A stretch of DNA of 64,000 nt from MFD04716-140 sp963703125 (GTDB lineage Bacteria > Bacteroidota > Bacteroidia > Flavobacteriales > Flavobacteriaceae), in contig OY969790.1 of NCBI GenBank assembly GCA_963703125.1, forward strand, positions 930,001 to 994,000, given 5' to 3'. Below are positions 9,088-16,495 of this stretch, one piece after another. Every line of letters begins with the position of its first letter. The stretch's first letter is position 1. Below the pieces are notes generated by a model. It was not told where the DNA came from. It searched no databases and saw only the letters and a program-made list of their open reading frames with translations. The translations under genes were made by a program, and so were the position numbers.

Positions 9088-10365
9088 CTAGATTTTTGGT
9101 TGATAGGGCCTCACGATCAGCCTCGCAGCCTTGTCGTAATTGATATAGTTATAGGCCCAGTTAAAAAAGACAATTACCTTGTTCCGAAATCCCACAAGGG
9201 CCATAAGGTGTACGAACATCCAAATGAACCAAGCAAAGAATCCTCCGAATTTCAAATTCTTTATATCCGCCACTGCCTTATTTCGCCCGATCGTTGCCAT
9301 GGTGCCCTTATCAAAATAGGTAAAGGGGGTCATTGGTTTTTCTTCCAAAATATTCTTAAGGTTCCTGGCCAAATGCTCCCCTTGTTGAATAGCGGGTTGG
9401 GCAACTTGCGGGTGCCCTTTTGGGTATTTTTCAGTTTCCATATACGCAATATCACCAATGGCAAAAACAGTTTCAAAGCCCTCTACTTGATTAAAATGGT
9501 TTACCTTGTACCTATTTATTCGTTCCATTAACTTATCGGAAGAAAAACCTTCAATGGCTGCTCCGGTCACACCTGCCGTCCAGATGAAATTTTTTGTGCG
9601 CATGGTGGTCCCGTCTTTCAAAATCAAGTTTTCACCATCATAATTTGTGACAATCGTGTTCAAATGAATTGTAACGCCCAGTTTTTTCAAAAAATGGGCC
9701 GCCTTTTTGGAGGCATATTCGCTCATTGGCGGAAGGACACGTGGGCCCCCTTCAAAAAGATGGATTTCCATTTCATTGATATTCATATGCCGATAATCCT
9801 TGGGGAATACATTCCGTTTTAATTCGGCCAATGCCCCTGCCAGTTCAACCCCTGTAGGGCCGGCACCAATGATGCAAAAATTCAACAGTGCTTTTCTTTC
9901 TTCCAAATCATCGCAATCGTCTGCTTTTTCAAAATTCTGCAGTGTCAAACTTCGAATGTTCAAAGCCTGCGGAACACTTTTCATGGGCATCGCATTTTGG
10001 GCAATACTTTTGTTCCCGAAAAAATTGGTGCGCGTACCTGTGGCCATGACCAGATAATCAAAGCTCAATTCCCCTATGTCAGTTGAAATGGTTTGTCTCA
10101 CTGGATCAATATGTTCAACATTGGCCATTCGGAAGAAGAAATTTTTATGGTTCTTCAATACCTTGCGAATGGGATACGCTATGGAATCGGGTTCAAGTCC
10201 GCTTGTAGAAACCTGATAAAGAAGCGGTTGAAAGGTATGATAGTTTTGTCTGTCGAGAACTACCAGCTGAATAGTAAGATCTTTCAGTTTTTTAGCGAGA
10301 GAAATTCCGGCAAATCCTCCTCCGATGATCACGATTCTTTTTTGAGCCGTTTTAGGAATCTTCAT
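9088..10365 (-). CDS. ndh: Type II NADH:quinone oxidoreductase
   Basis: A peripheral membrane flavoprotein that passes electrons from NADH to menaquinone without pumping protons. The first Rossmann motif is VIIGGGFAGISLAKKL (FAD), followed by the second FCIIGAGPTGVELAGAL (NADH) near residue 165 and the FAD-binding VFAIGDIAYMETEK near residue 300. The AQPAIQQGEHLARN motif of the quinone-site region and a C-terminal amphipathic/hydrophobic segment (FFAWFIWMFVHLMALVGF) fit NDH-2. ATG 10365 is preferred over an upstream TTG at 10371. It is transcribed away from the truncated haemoglobin gene and is a single-gene unit with a terminator. Confidence 0.93.
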   Translation of the reverse strand: MKIPKTAQKRIVIIGGGFAGISLAKKLKDLTIQLVVLDRQNYHTFQPLLYQVSTSGLEPDSIAYPIRKVLKNHKNFFFRMANVEHIDPVRQTISTDIGELSFDYLVMATGTRTNFFGNKSIAQNAMPMKSVPQALNIRSLTLQNFEKADDCDDLEERKALLNFCIIGAGPTGVELAGALAELKRNVFPKDYRHMNINEMEIHLFEGGPRVLPPMSEYASKKAAHFLKKLGVTIHLNTIVTNYDGENLILKDGTTMRTKNFIWTAGVTGAAIEGFSSDKLMERINRYKVNHFNQVEGFETVFAIGDIAYMETEKYPKGHPQVAQPAIQQGEHLARNLKNILEEKPMTPFTYFDKGTMATIGRNKAVADIKNLKFGGFFAWFIWMFVHLMALVGFRNKVIVFFNWAYNYINYDKAARLIVRPYQPKI

Positions 10366-10603
10366 AGTCAATTTTCCACAAAATTAATCATTCCCTATTC
10401 CGGAAAAAAGTTTTGCCCAAGCATACTTTACATACTTGGAAAAGATGAAAACTTAAAACGAGTGCTAAATTTTGGACATGCCTTATAATTGCCTTTCTTA
10501 AAAGTATGTTGTCTTCTTGCGCATGGCGTTCCAAACATATTCTAAGTAATCGATCTAATAAATTGTATATTTCTTTTGAATTAATTATTGTGACCTTACA
10601 CCT

Positions 10604-11008
10604 ATGCCCCATTTGGAGAAAAAAGAAATTAAAAATAGAGCCGATGTGCAGTTGTTGGTCGAAACTTTTTATAAAAAGATTCGAAAACATGCCATTCTAG
10701 GCCCTATTTTTAATAAAATCATTACCGATTGGCCCGCCCATTTGGAATTGTTGACCGACTTTTGGGAAACGCAATTATTTTTAAAGCGTACATATTTCGG
10801 AAATCCGGTAACGGCGCATCAGGAAGTTGATGGTAAAATGAACGGAACCATTACTTCCGAACACTTTGGCTTGTGGCTGAACGAATGGTTCGCCACCCTA
10901 GATGAGCTTTTTGAGGGCGAAACCGCTTGGATAGCCAAAAACAGGGCTCAAAAAATGAGTACCATGCTGTATCTGCAGATCTATCAACATCGAAATGAAA
11001 AAGAATAG
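10604..11008 (+). CDS. Group III truncated haemoglobin
   Basis: A 134-residue haem protein of the 2/2 globin fold, probably binding NO or O2 in the cytoplasm. Family features: TDWPAHLELLTDFWETQL in the B-E helix region, NPVTAHQEV with His72 as the likely proximal ligand, and a conserved Trp in HFGLWLNEWFATLDELFEG. Length is typical. It lies directly upstream of an Rrf2 regulator gene and the Ric repair gene, which supports a role in nitrosative stress, although the exact reaction cannot be told from sequence. Confidence 0.88.
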   Translation: MPHLEKKEIKNRADVQLLVETFYKKIRKHAILGPIFNKIITDWPAHLELLTDFWETQLFLKRTYFGNPVTAHQEVDGKMNGTITSEHFGLWLNEWFATLDELFEGETAWIAKNRAQKMSTMLYLQIYQHRNEKE

Positions 11009-11033
11009 GCAATCAACAGGGCAACGAATTATA

Positions 11034-11073
11034 AATATTTTAATTCGGATAATTTTATCCGAATTAAAATATT
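11034..11073. promoter_or_regulatory. Large palindromic operator upstream of the Rrf2 gene
   Basis: A 40-bp inverted repeat with 19-bp perfect arms around a TT centre; its core reads TTCGGATAATTTTATCCGAA. It lies 30-70 bp upstream of the Rrf2 start. A TAACTTTA (-7-like) box at 11077-11084 follows immediately, so a bound protein would cover the -33 region. No T-run follows, which argues against a terminator. Autoregulation by the Rrf2 protein is inferred. Confidence 0.7.
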
Positions 11074-11102
11074 CCCTAACTTTACAACTTTAATCGGAGC
11101 CT

Positions 11103-11537
11103 ATGTTTTCCAAAGCCTGTGAATACGGAATTAGAGCGGCTACCTATGTAGCACTCCAATCAGTTGAGGGAAAGCGTGTGAGTCTTAAAGAAATTGCAGA
11201 AGAGATCGATTCTCCCGAAGCCTTTACCGCAAAAATATTGCAACAGTTAACAAGAAGTAATCTAATAGATTCAGTAAAGGGACCCAGTGGCGGTTTTGAA
11301 ATCGCAAAAGGAAAACTTGAAAAAATAAGATTGAGCCATATTGTCTTTGCCCTTGATGGCGATAAAATTTATACTGGGTGTGGCCTGGGTTTAAAAAAAT
11401 GCAATGCAAGCAAACCGTGTCCTGTGCACGACAAGTTCATTGCCATACGCACTAATTTAAAGGAAATGTTGGAAAACACTAGTTTAATGCAAATGACTAT
11501 TGGCCTTGAAGAGGGGCTGACCTACTTAAAGAGGTGA
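11103..11537 (+). CDS. Rrf2-family transcriptional regulator (NsrR/IscR-like)
   Basis: A 144-residue winged-helix regulator. The N-terminal helix-turn-helix includes CEYGIRAATYVAL and the recognition region SPEAFTAKILQQLTRSNLI, followed by the wing SVKGPSGGFEIAK. Three cysteines (93, 100, 106) in CGLGLKKCNASKPCPVH match the iron-sulfur-binding pattern of NsrR and IscR. With a truncated haemoglobin upstream and ric downstream, an NO-sensing role is the best guess; iron-sulfur homeostasis is the alternative. A palindrome sits in its own promoter and a related one 13 bp before ric. Confidence 0.88.
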   Translation: MFSKACEYGIRAATYVALQSVEGKRVSLKEIAEEIDSPEAFTAKILQQLTRSNLIDSVKGPSGGFEIAKGKLEKIRLSHIVFALDGDKIYTGCGLGLKKCNASKPCPVHDKFIAIRTNLKEMLENTSLMQMTIGLEEGLTYLKR

Positions 11538-11549
11538 AAAAAAAATTAA

Positions 11550-11581
11550 TATAATAAAGGATAAATTTGTCCTTTATTATA
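11550..11581. promoter_or_regulatory. Palindromic operator overlapping the ric promoter box
   Basis: A 32-bp inverted repeat with one mismatched pair; its core is AAGGATAAATTTGTCCTT. The central TAAATTTG (11562-11569) is a perfect match to the Bacteroidota -7 consensus TAnnTTTG, so a bound regulator would block RNA polymerase. It shares the GGATAA-like half-site with the operator at 11034-11073. Confidence 0.7.
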
Positions 11582-11593
11582 AAATAATGTAAA

Positions 11594-12334
11594 ATGAAAA
11601 TTATGAATACTACAATCGAAAAAAACATCGGGGAAATTGTGGCCGAAAACTATCGTACCGCGCAAATATTCAAAAATCATCGTATAGATTTTTGCTGTAA
11701 GGGCAATAGAAGCCTTAAGGAGGTGGCAGAAAAAAACAATCTGGACGTAAACCTGCTCATTGAAGAATTGGAAATGGCACAACTTCAAACCAATAATGAG
11801 AATATTGATTTTACATCATGGGCACTTGATTTATTGGCCGACTACATCGAAAAAAAACACCACCGTTATGTAGAATCTCAAATTCCGGTCTTAAATCAAT
11901 ACTTGAAGAAACTTTGCCAAGTTCATGGGGAACGTCATCCCGAACTGCATGAGATCTATCAACATTTCAAAAAAAGTGGCGGTGAATTGGCCATGCACAT
12001 GAAAAAAGAGGAACTGGTACTCTTCCCTTACATCCGAAAAATGGTGAAAGCGAAATTAAACAATGCCACCCCGGAAAAAGCAGTTTTCGGTAGTGTCCAA
12101 AACCCCATACAATTAATGAGGGAAGAGCACGAAAATGAGGGTGATCGTTTTAGGTCAATAAGCGACTTAAGTAACGATTATACTCCGCCTGCAGATGCTT
12201 GCAATACATACAGGGTAACATTTTCATTGCTTAAGGAATTTGAAGAGGACCTTCACAGGCATATCCACCTTGAAAATAACATTCTTTTTCCAAGGGCAGA
12301 AGAATTGGAAAAACAGCTAGCCGATACCCTTTAA
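11594..12334 (+). CDS. ric: Iron-sulfur cluster repair di-iron protein (RIC/ScdA/YtfE)
   Basis: A 246-residue cytoplasmic protein that repairs iron-sulfur clusters damaged by NO or peroxide. The N-terminal DUF542 domain contains the diagnostic double cysteine IDFCCKGNRSL (34-35). The hemerythrin-like domain supplies His and Glu ligands in KKHHRYVESQIP, HMKKEELVLFPYI, MREEHENEGDRF and HIHLENNILFPRAEEL. The length matches the family. Expression probably responds to the Rrf2 regulator encoded just upstream. A small membrane protein gene follows after 10 bp, presumably in the same transcript. A second ATG at 11603 is an alternative start. Confidence 0.93.
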   Translation: MKIMNTTIEKNIGEIVAENYRTAQIFKNHRIDFCCKGNRSLKEVAEKNNLDVNLLIEELEMAQLQTNNENIDFTSWALDLLADYIEKKHHRYVESQIPVLNQYLKKLCQVHGERHPELHEIYQHFKKSGGELAMHMKKEELVLFPYIRKMVKAKLNNATPEKAVFGSVQNPIQLMREEHENEGDRFRSISDLSNDYTPPADACNTYRVTFSLLKEFEEDLHRHIHLENNILFPRAEELEKQLADTL

Positions 12335-12344
12335 TAGAAATCCT

Positions 12345-12629
12345 ATGAAGCTTTATACCTATTTATTGGCCGAGTTCAAAAGGGTACAAACGGGTTATGC
12401 CTCTATTGCCATTATACCCCAGAGCTGTATTGGATCTGTGGCCGCAATGTTGTTGTTAATGAACGACATGTCGGACATTCCAAAAATGGGGTTGCTTTTT
12501 CTAGTAACTATATTCTGTATGGCCTACAATGGGGCAGTGTTGGCACAATTGAAAACAAAATCCATCTTTAATCTGCTCCTATTGAGTGTGATTTTCAGTT
12601 GTGGTGTTATCATTGCCAATTTGTTTTAG
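12345..12629 (+). CDS. Small membrane protein of unknown function
   Basis: A 94-residue protein with three predicted membrane helices (about 20-38, 46-66, 73-93), for example YASIAIIPQSCIGSVAAMLLL and IFNLLLLSVIFSCGVIIANL. No family is recognised. It begins 10 bp after ric and is therefore probably co-expressed with it. Its presence in this NO-response block is the only hint of a role. Confidence 0.65.
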   Translation: MKLYTYLLAEFKRVQTGYASIAIIPQSCIGSVAAMLLLMNDMSDIPKMGLLFLVTIFCMAYNGAVLAQLKTKSIFNLLLLSVIFSCGVIIANLF

Positions 12630-12666
12630 AGCCTGTTTAAATTTTTGTGATCGGAATTTATATAGG

Positions 12667-13866
12667 TCATTTTTGATGTATTTTGGAAGATATCATTAGG
12701 ATAAGGCTTAACGGAATCAAAAGACTTCCCATTGCCAAAATTTCAAAATAGCCATCAAAAATCGGAAAGTTTTGCCATGCTGCGATACCCTTATAAAAAA
12801 TAAGACTTTCAGTAATAGCAAACCCCGACAGATACAGTCGGTAGGCATTCCTTGGGATTTTTAAGAGCTCCAAACAGTCCAGAAACAAAATCAGTCCAAG
12901 GCTTACCACACCTAAAAATGTCCAATGTAAATACCCGATTGTAAAGTCAAGAAAAGTAGAGGCCAAATTGGCAAAATAGGGAGTAGCCGTGAGCAGCTGC
13001 AAAAGCATTTTTAAAGTCAGCAACCAACCGATTACCTTTAACAATCTCATTTGAAATACTGAAAATAAGCCATGTAATTTATCCCGGTGATTCAAAATGG
13101 TCTTAAGTAAAGTCCCGAGAGCAAGAAGCTGTATTACGACCCCCGTCCCACCTATAACATTTAAAATTATTGGTGGATTCGTAAACAATGTGGACAATAG
13201 AAAGGACAGCACAATTCCAAGATTCATCAACAATAAGAATCGCTTAAAAACAGCATGGGACATTCCTATTCCATGTTTTTCAAAAACATAAAACAATATC
13301 CCCACCAGTGCCATTATCATCCATCCGTTATATAGGAAATGCAGGTAAAAATAAATGGCCAACCGATACCAAGTGGAATCACCCCCCAATGTATTCATAA
13401 TACCGCCCAAGGCCCAAGGGCCCATACTTGATAGTACCAAATACCATAATGCCGCCGCCAGACATTGATAGGAACCGGTTTCTTTATGAATGATTGGCAC
13501 GTTCTTAAAAAAGAACCATGCGAACCAATAGGAAGCAAATAGGAACAGTGTTGAAAAAATAATGGAGAACTGGGCATACCCTTGAAAAGGAAATGTCAAA
13601 AGCATACCAACAAGCGTTATTTGGGTAAACCAGAAAATGCTACGATATTTTCCGTCCAGCTTCAGATTGCCCATATACAATTTATACAATAGTGTGGTCA
13701 ATGCCACATAGGCCCAGCCCAACAGCGCAATATGCGAATGGGTATGGACAAAGAATTTATAGGTAATGGGCATTTTGACTAAGGGAAAGAATCGCAATAC
13801 AGTTCCCAACAGGGCGGCCAACAAAAAATAGGCCAAGGCCGTTCTAATATGAAGTTTTAGATCCAT
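12667..13866 (-). CDS. Haem-copper-oxidase-like (CcoN/NorB-like) membrane protein
   Basis: A 399-residue integral membrane protein with about 12 hydrophobic helices. The segment FFVHTHSHIALLGWAYVAL near residue 40 resembles the haem-ligand helix of subunit I of cytochrome oxidases and NO reductases, and a second His occurs in FYLHFLYNGWM. The full set of CuB/FeB ligands (the paired His of helix VII) is not evident, so catalytic NO or O2 reduction is doubtful. Related orphan proteins are common in Bacteroidota. It is transcribed divergently from the cysteine-rich protein gene, with a Crp/Fnr-like site in between. A role in haem or NO handling is inference. Confidence 0.6.
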   Translation of the reverse strand: MDLKLHIRTALAYFLLAALLGTVLRFFPLVKMPITYKFFVHTHSHIALLGWAYVALTTLLYKLYMGNLKLDGKYRSIFWFTQITLVGMLLTFPFQGYAQFSIIFSTLFLFASYWFAWFFFKNVPIIHKETGSYQCLAAALWYLVLSSMGPWALGGIMNTLGGDSTWYRLAIYFYLHFLYNGWMIMALVGILFYVFEKHGIGMSHAVFKRFLLLMNLGIVLSFLLSTLFTNPPIILNVIGGTGVVIQLLALGTLLKTILNHRDKLHGLFSVFQMRLLKVIGWLLTLKMLLQLLTATPYFANLASTFLDFTIGYLHWTFLGVVSLGLILFLDCLELLKIPRNAYRLYLSGFAITESLIFYKGIAAWQNFPIFDGYFEILAMGSLLIPLSLILMISSKIHQK

Positions 13867-13960
13867 CAGTTTTTGGTACAGCGCAATTTAGGAAAACCAG
13901 AACAGATGGGACAGTTAGATAAGAATTGTTCGTCAATTAAAGGTACCCATGTTCCAAAAC

Positions 13961-13974
13961 CTGACATTTATCAT
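13961..13974. promoter_or_regulatory. Crp/Fnr-like site upstream of the cysteine-rich protein gene
   Basis: CTGAC-ATTT-ATCAT, an imperfect 5-4-5 inverted repeat. A TATTTTG box (13998-14004) lies about 30 bp downstream, placing the site centre roughly 43 bp before the inferred transcription start. It could also serve the divergent haem-copper-oxidase-like gene. Confidence 0.55.
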
Positions 13975-14140
13975 GTTCTAATGTTCTTATTAGACGGTAT
14001 TTTGTTCTGGTGAAATCCCGAATCTTCAAATGGAACCAGGTCAACCATTTAACCTAAATTGTTTCATAGCGAATAGGGAGGGCCACAAAAGATCTAACCG
14101 TATTGATCAACAATATTTACACTTTATAAAAGATTCAATT

Positions 14141-15943
14141 ATGATGAACACGCATAGTTTTCATATCCCTGTAATGGGCATTGGCTTTAGTATCGACACC
14201 CCTTTAAAGGTTTCGAAATTCGGTATCGATTCCGTTATTTCGTTGGTTGATGATATTCTTCTGGAAAAGTTACGAAAAATGTATTGTGGTGAATTTGCAC
14301 TGCCCTATTCTGAAATCTCTGACGAAATAGAAGATTTTAGGGCAAAACGCATTACCTCATATCTTGACCTAATCCATGAATTGGCGGTTCGTAAATTTGA
14401 AGAGTTTAAAAACACAACGGTCGAAACGGCCCAAAGTATAAAGGAATATTTTGACATGCTCCCCGATACGTCGGGCTTAAAGCGAGAATTTCGTCGTTTG
14501 ACCGACGATTGCTTCAACCTAGAAGAGGTAAAAGCCTGGGTCCTGGAACATATGAAGATGGGCAGTATTGATGTGAACATCATGACCAAAGTCGACAAGG
14601 AGAACTATATCGGCCAAACAAAACTGTCCAGCGAATACAATGATGCCCACGCCGCGCTAAGGGGCTTTGCGAACAGCTGCCTTAATTCCTCCTTGATCCT
14701 TTCGGCCGGTATGAATCCTAGGCTCTACAGTTACATGGAGAATTTCGAGGATTTTTATCCCGATAAAAATGGCATCCTAAAAAAGAAAATCGTTCTTAAG
14801 GTCAGTGATTTTCGCTCGGCATTGGTACAAGGCAAATTTTTGGCGAAAAAAGGACTCTGGGTGTCGGAGTACCGTATTGAATCAGGCCTCAATTGTGGCG
14901 GTCATGCATTTGCCACCGATGGCTATCTCATGGGGCCAATTTTGGAGCAATTCAAAGAAAGCCGAAGCGAGCTGATCGCATCCGTACATGAGCTATGGAT
15001 CCAGGCACTGTCCCAAAAGGAACGTGCTATTCCTGAAACCGCATTGCCATTGCGCATCACCGCCCAAGGAGGAGTGGGCACCTCGGAGGAGCATGACTTT
15101 ATTATAAACCATTATCAAGTAGATTCCGTAGGTTGGGGAACTCCCTTTCTTTTGGTTCCGGAGGCTACAACCGTTGATAGGGACACCTTGGATAAACTTG
15201 TAAAGGCAAAGGAAGATGACCTGTACCTTAGCGACATCTCCCCTTTGGGCATTCCTTTCCATAGTCTGAAAGGAAATACGAAAGACTTGGAAAAGGAAAA
15301 GAATTTGGCAAAGGGAAGGCCGGGAAGCTCGTGTCCGAAAAAATTCGTTGCGCTGAACAAGGATTTTTTGGAAAAAGGCCTTTGCACCGCTTCTCGCCAA
15401 TACCAACATTTAAAAATCAAGGAACTCAAAGGGTTGGAACTTTCCAAAAAATCCCATGAATTGGAATTCGCCAAAATAACGGAGAAATCATGCACCTGCG
15501 TGGGACTGGGCACGTCGGCATTGCTCGCTTATGATCTCGACACAAAAACCGAAGGCAAAGGCGTTTCGATCTGCCCCGGGCCCAATATGGCCTATTTTTC
15601 AAAAATAATATCCTTACACGAAATGATTGACCATATTTATGGCAAGGCCAATATAATTTCCAGAGCCGATCGACCTAATATGTTCATTAAGGAGTTGAAC
15701 ATTTACATAGATTATCTGAAAAGAAAGATCGAAGAGGCCAAAGGGGCCATATCCGATAAACAAAAGAAATATCTGGCCACCTTTGCCACTAATCTTGAGG
15801 AGGGAATTTCTTATTACCAAAATTTATTTCGCTATAACAAAGATAACCTAAGCAAAGCCGTTCATAAAGTTTTATGCGAACTTGAAGAAGGGAACAAAAC
15901 ATTGGACCTTTTAAATGTGGAAATAGAAAATATACAGCAATAA
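14141..15943 (+). CDS. Large cysteine-rich protein of unknown function
   Basis: About 600 residues, no signal peptide or membrane helix, so probably cytoplasmic. No family was recognised. Numbered from the chosen start, the region near residues 230-345 contains LNCGGHAFATDGYLMGP and LRITAQGGVGTSEEHDF followed by VDSVGWGTPFLLVPEAT; these glycine-rich strands recall FMN-binding TIM barrels of the glutamate synthase or nitronate monooxygenase type. Further cysteines appear as GSSCPKK, GLCTASRQY, SCTCVGLG and ICPGP, suggestive of an iron-sulfur cluster. ATG 14141 (MMNTHSFHIPVMGIGFSIDT) is preferred; an upstream in-frame ATG at 14030 lies close to the inferred transcription start and cannot be excluded. 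The Crp/Fnr-like promoter site and the B12-dependent reductase downstream suggest function under low oxygen. Confidence 0.7.
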   Translation: MMNTHSFHIPVMGIGFSIDTPLKVSKFGIDSVISLVDDILLEKLRKMYCGEFALPYSEISDEIEDFRAKRITSYLDLIHELAVRKFEEFKNTTVETAQSIKEYFDMLPDTSGLKREFRRLTDDCFNLEEVKAWVLEHMKMGSIDVNIMTKVDKENYIGQTKLSSEYNDAHAALRGFANSCLNSSLILSAGMNPRLYSYMENFEDFYPDKNGILKKKIVLKVSDFRSALVQGKFLAKKGLWVSEYRIESGLNCGGHAFATDGYLMGPILEQFKESRSELIASVHELWIQALSQKERAIPETALPLRITAQGGVGTSEEHDFIINHYQVDSVGWGTPFLLVPEATTVDRDTLDKLVKAKEDDLYLSDISPLGIPFHSLKGNTKDLEKEKNLAKGRPGSSCPKKFVALNKDFLEKGLCTASRQYQHLKIKELKGLELSKKSHELEFAKITEKSCTCVGLGTSALLAYDLDTKTEGKGVSICPGPNMAYFSKIISLHEMIDHIYGKANIISRADRPNMFIKELNIYIDYLKRKIEEAKGAISDKQKKYLATFATNLEEGISYYQNLFRYNKDNLSKAVHKVLCELEEGNKTLDLLNVEIENIQQ

Positions 15944-15950
15944 CCCCTTG

Positions 15951-16257
15951 TGCATTTTAAATAATTCCCATTTCAATGGGGTTGATATTCCTGCCAAAGA
16001 TGTACCTGGTATGGTATGGCAACATGATGGGGCGGCAATTTAAGGTGATCCCCTTTGGCCCATTTTGCAACTTCACATTGTTCCTTCCCATCACGGACCG
16101 GTCGCACGATTGTGGCAACGAGGTCTCGATTCGCTTTCGCCCCATTCTGTCCAAAAAGGGCGACTTATGCGCATCTTTTTTTTTAAAGACCGTTATCAGA
16201 ATTATCGTATTGATTCACTAAAGATGCTATCTATACTACCCAACAGCTCTGTAAAAT
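15951..16257 (+). pseudogene. Possible decayed small gene in the 550-bp gap before nrdJ
   Basis: One frame reads about 100 codons with a single internal TAA (16041-16043): upstream VDIPAKDVPGMVWQHDGAAI, downstream LQLHIVPSHHGPVARLWQRG and more. There is no good start codon and no family is recognised, so chance is possible. The rest of the gap (16258-16495) is AT-rich and holds the nrdJ promoter. Confidence 0.25.
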
Positions 16258-16410
16258 GAGCATCCTTGCAGATTTGATCAAAATTTTAGTAAATCATGAA
16301 GGGCATAGCTTATTTCAATCATAAAATTCATTTTTTGTTAACTTTTTCATGTTGATAAATATTTAATTATTTGATTATCAGGTACTTTTATCCTTTTAAG
16401 TGTGAACTTT

Positions 16411-16424
16411 ATGATTTTTATCAT
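16411..16424. promoter_or_regulatory. Crp/Fnr-like site upstream of nrdJ
   Basis: ATGAT-TTTT-ATCAT, a perfect 5-4-5 inverted repeat. A TAATTTTA box (16448-16455) follows about 24 bp later, putting the site centre about 44 bp upstream of the inferred start. Just upstream, at 16383-16395, lies TACTTTTATCCTT, a 13-mer closely matched in the nos promoter. Confidence 0.6.
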
Positions 16425-16495
16425 GAAATTGTTCCCACTCTTTTATATAATTTTATAGTAGAATTTAAGATTCCGCTAACCATAATATGTAATCG

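Noticed and set aside
10388..10690. 100-codon minus-strand frame between ndh and the haemoglobin gene
   Set aside because: Overlaps the start of the well-supported truncated haemoglobin gene and shows no family features.
12667..13866. Assignment as a true NO reductase or cytochrome oxidase subunit I
   Set aside because: The full set of metal-binding histidines cannot be seen, so only a haem-copper-oxidase-like description is given.
15957..16154. Minus-strand 65-codon frame in the gap before nrdJ
   Set aside because: No homology pattern, overlaps a competing frame on the other strand; either could be chance.
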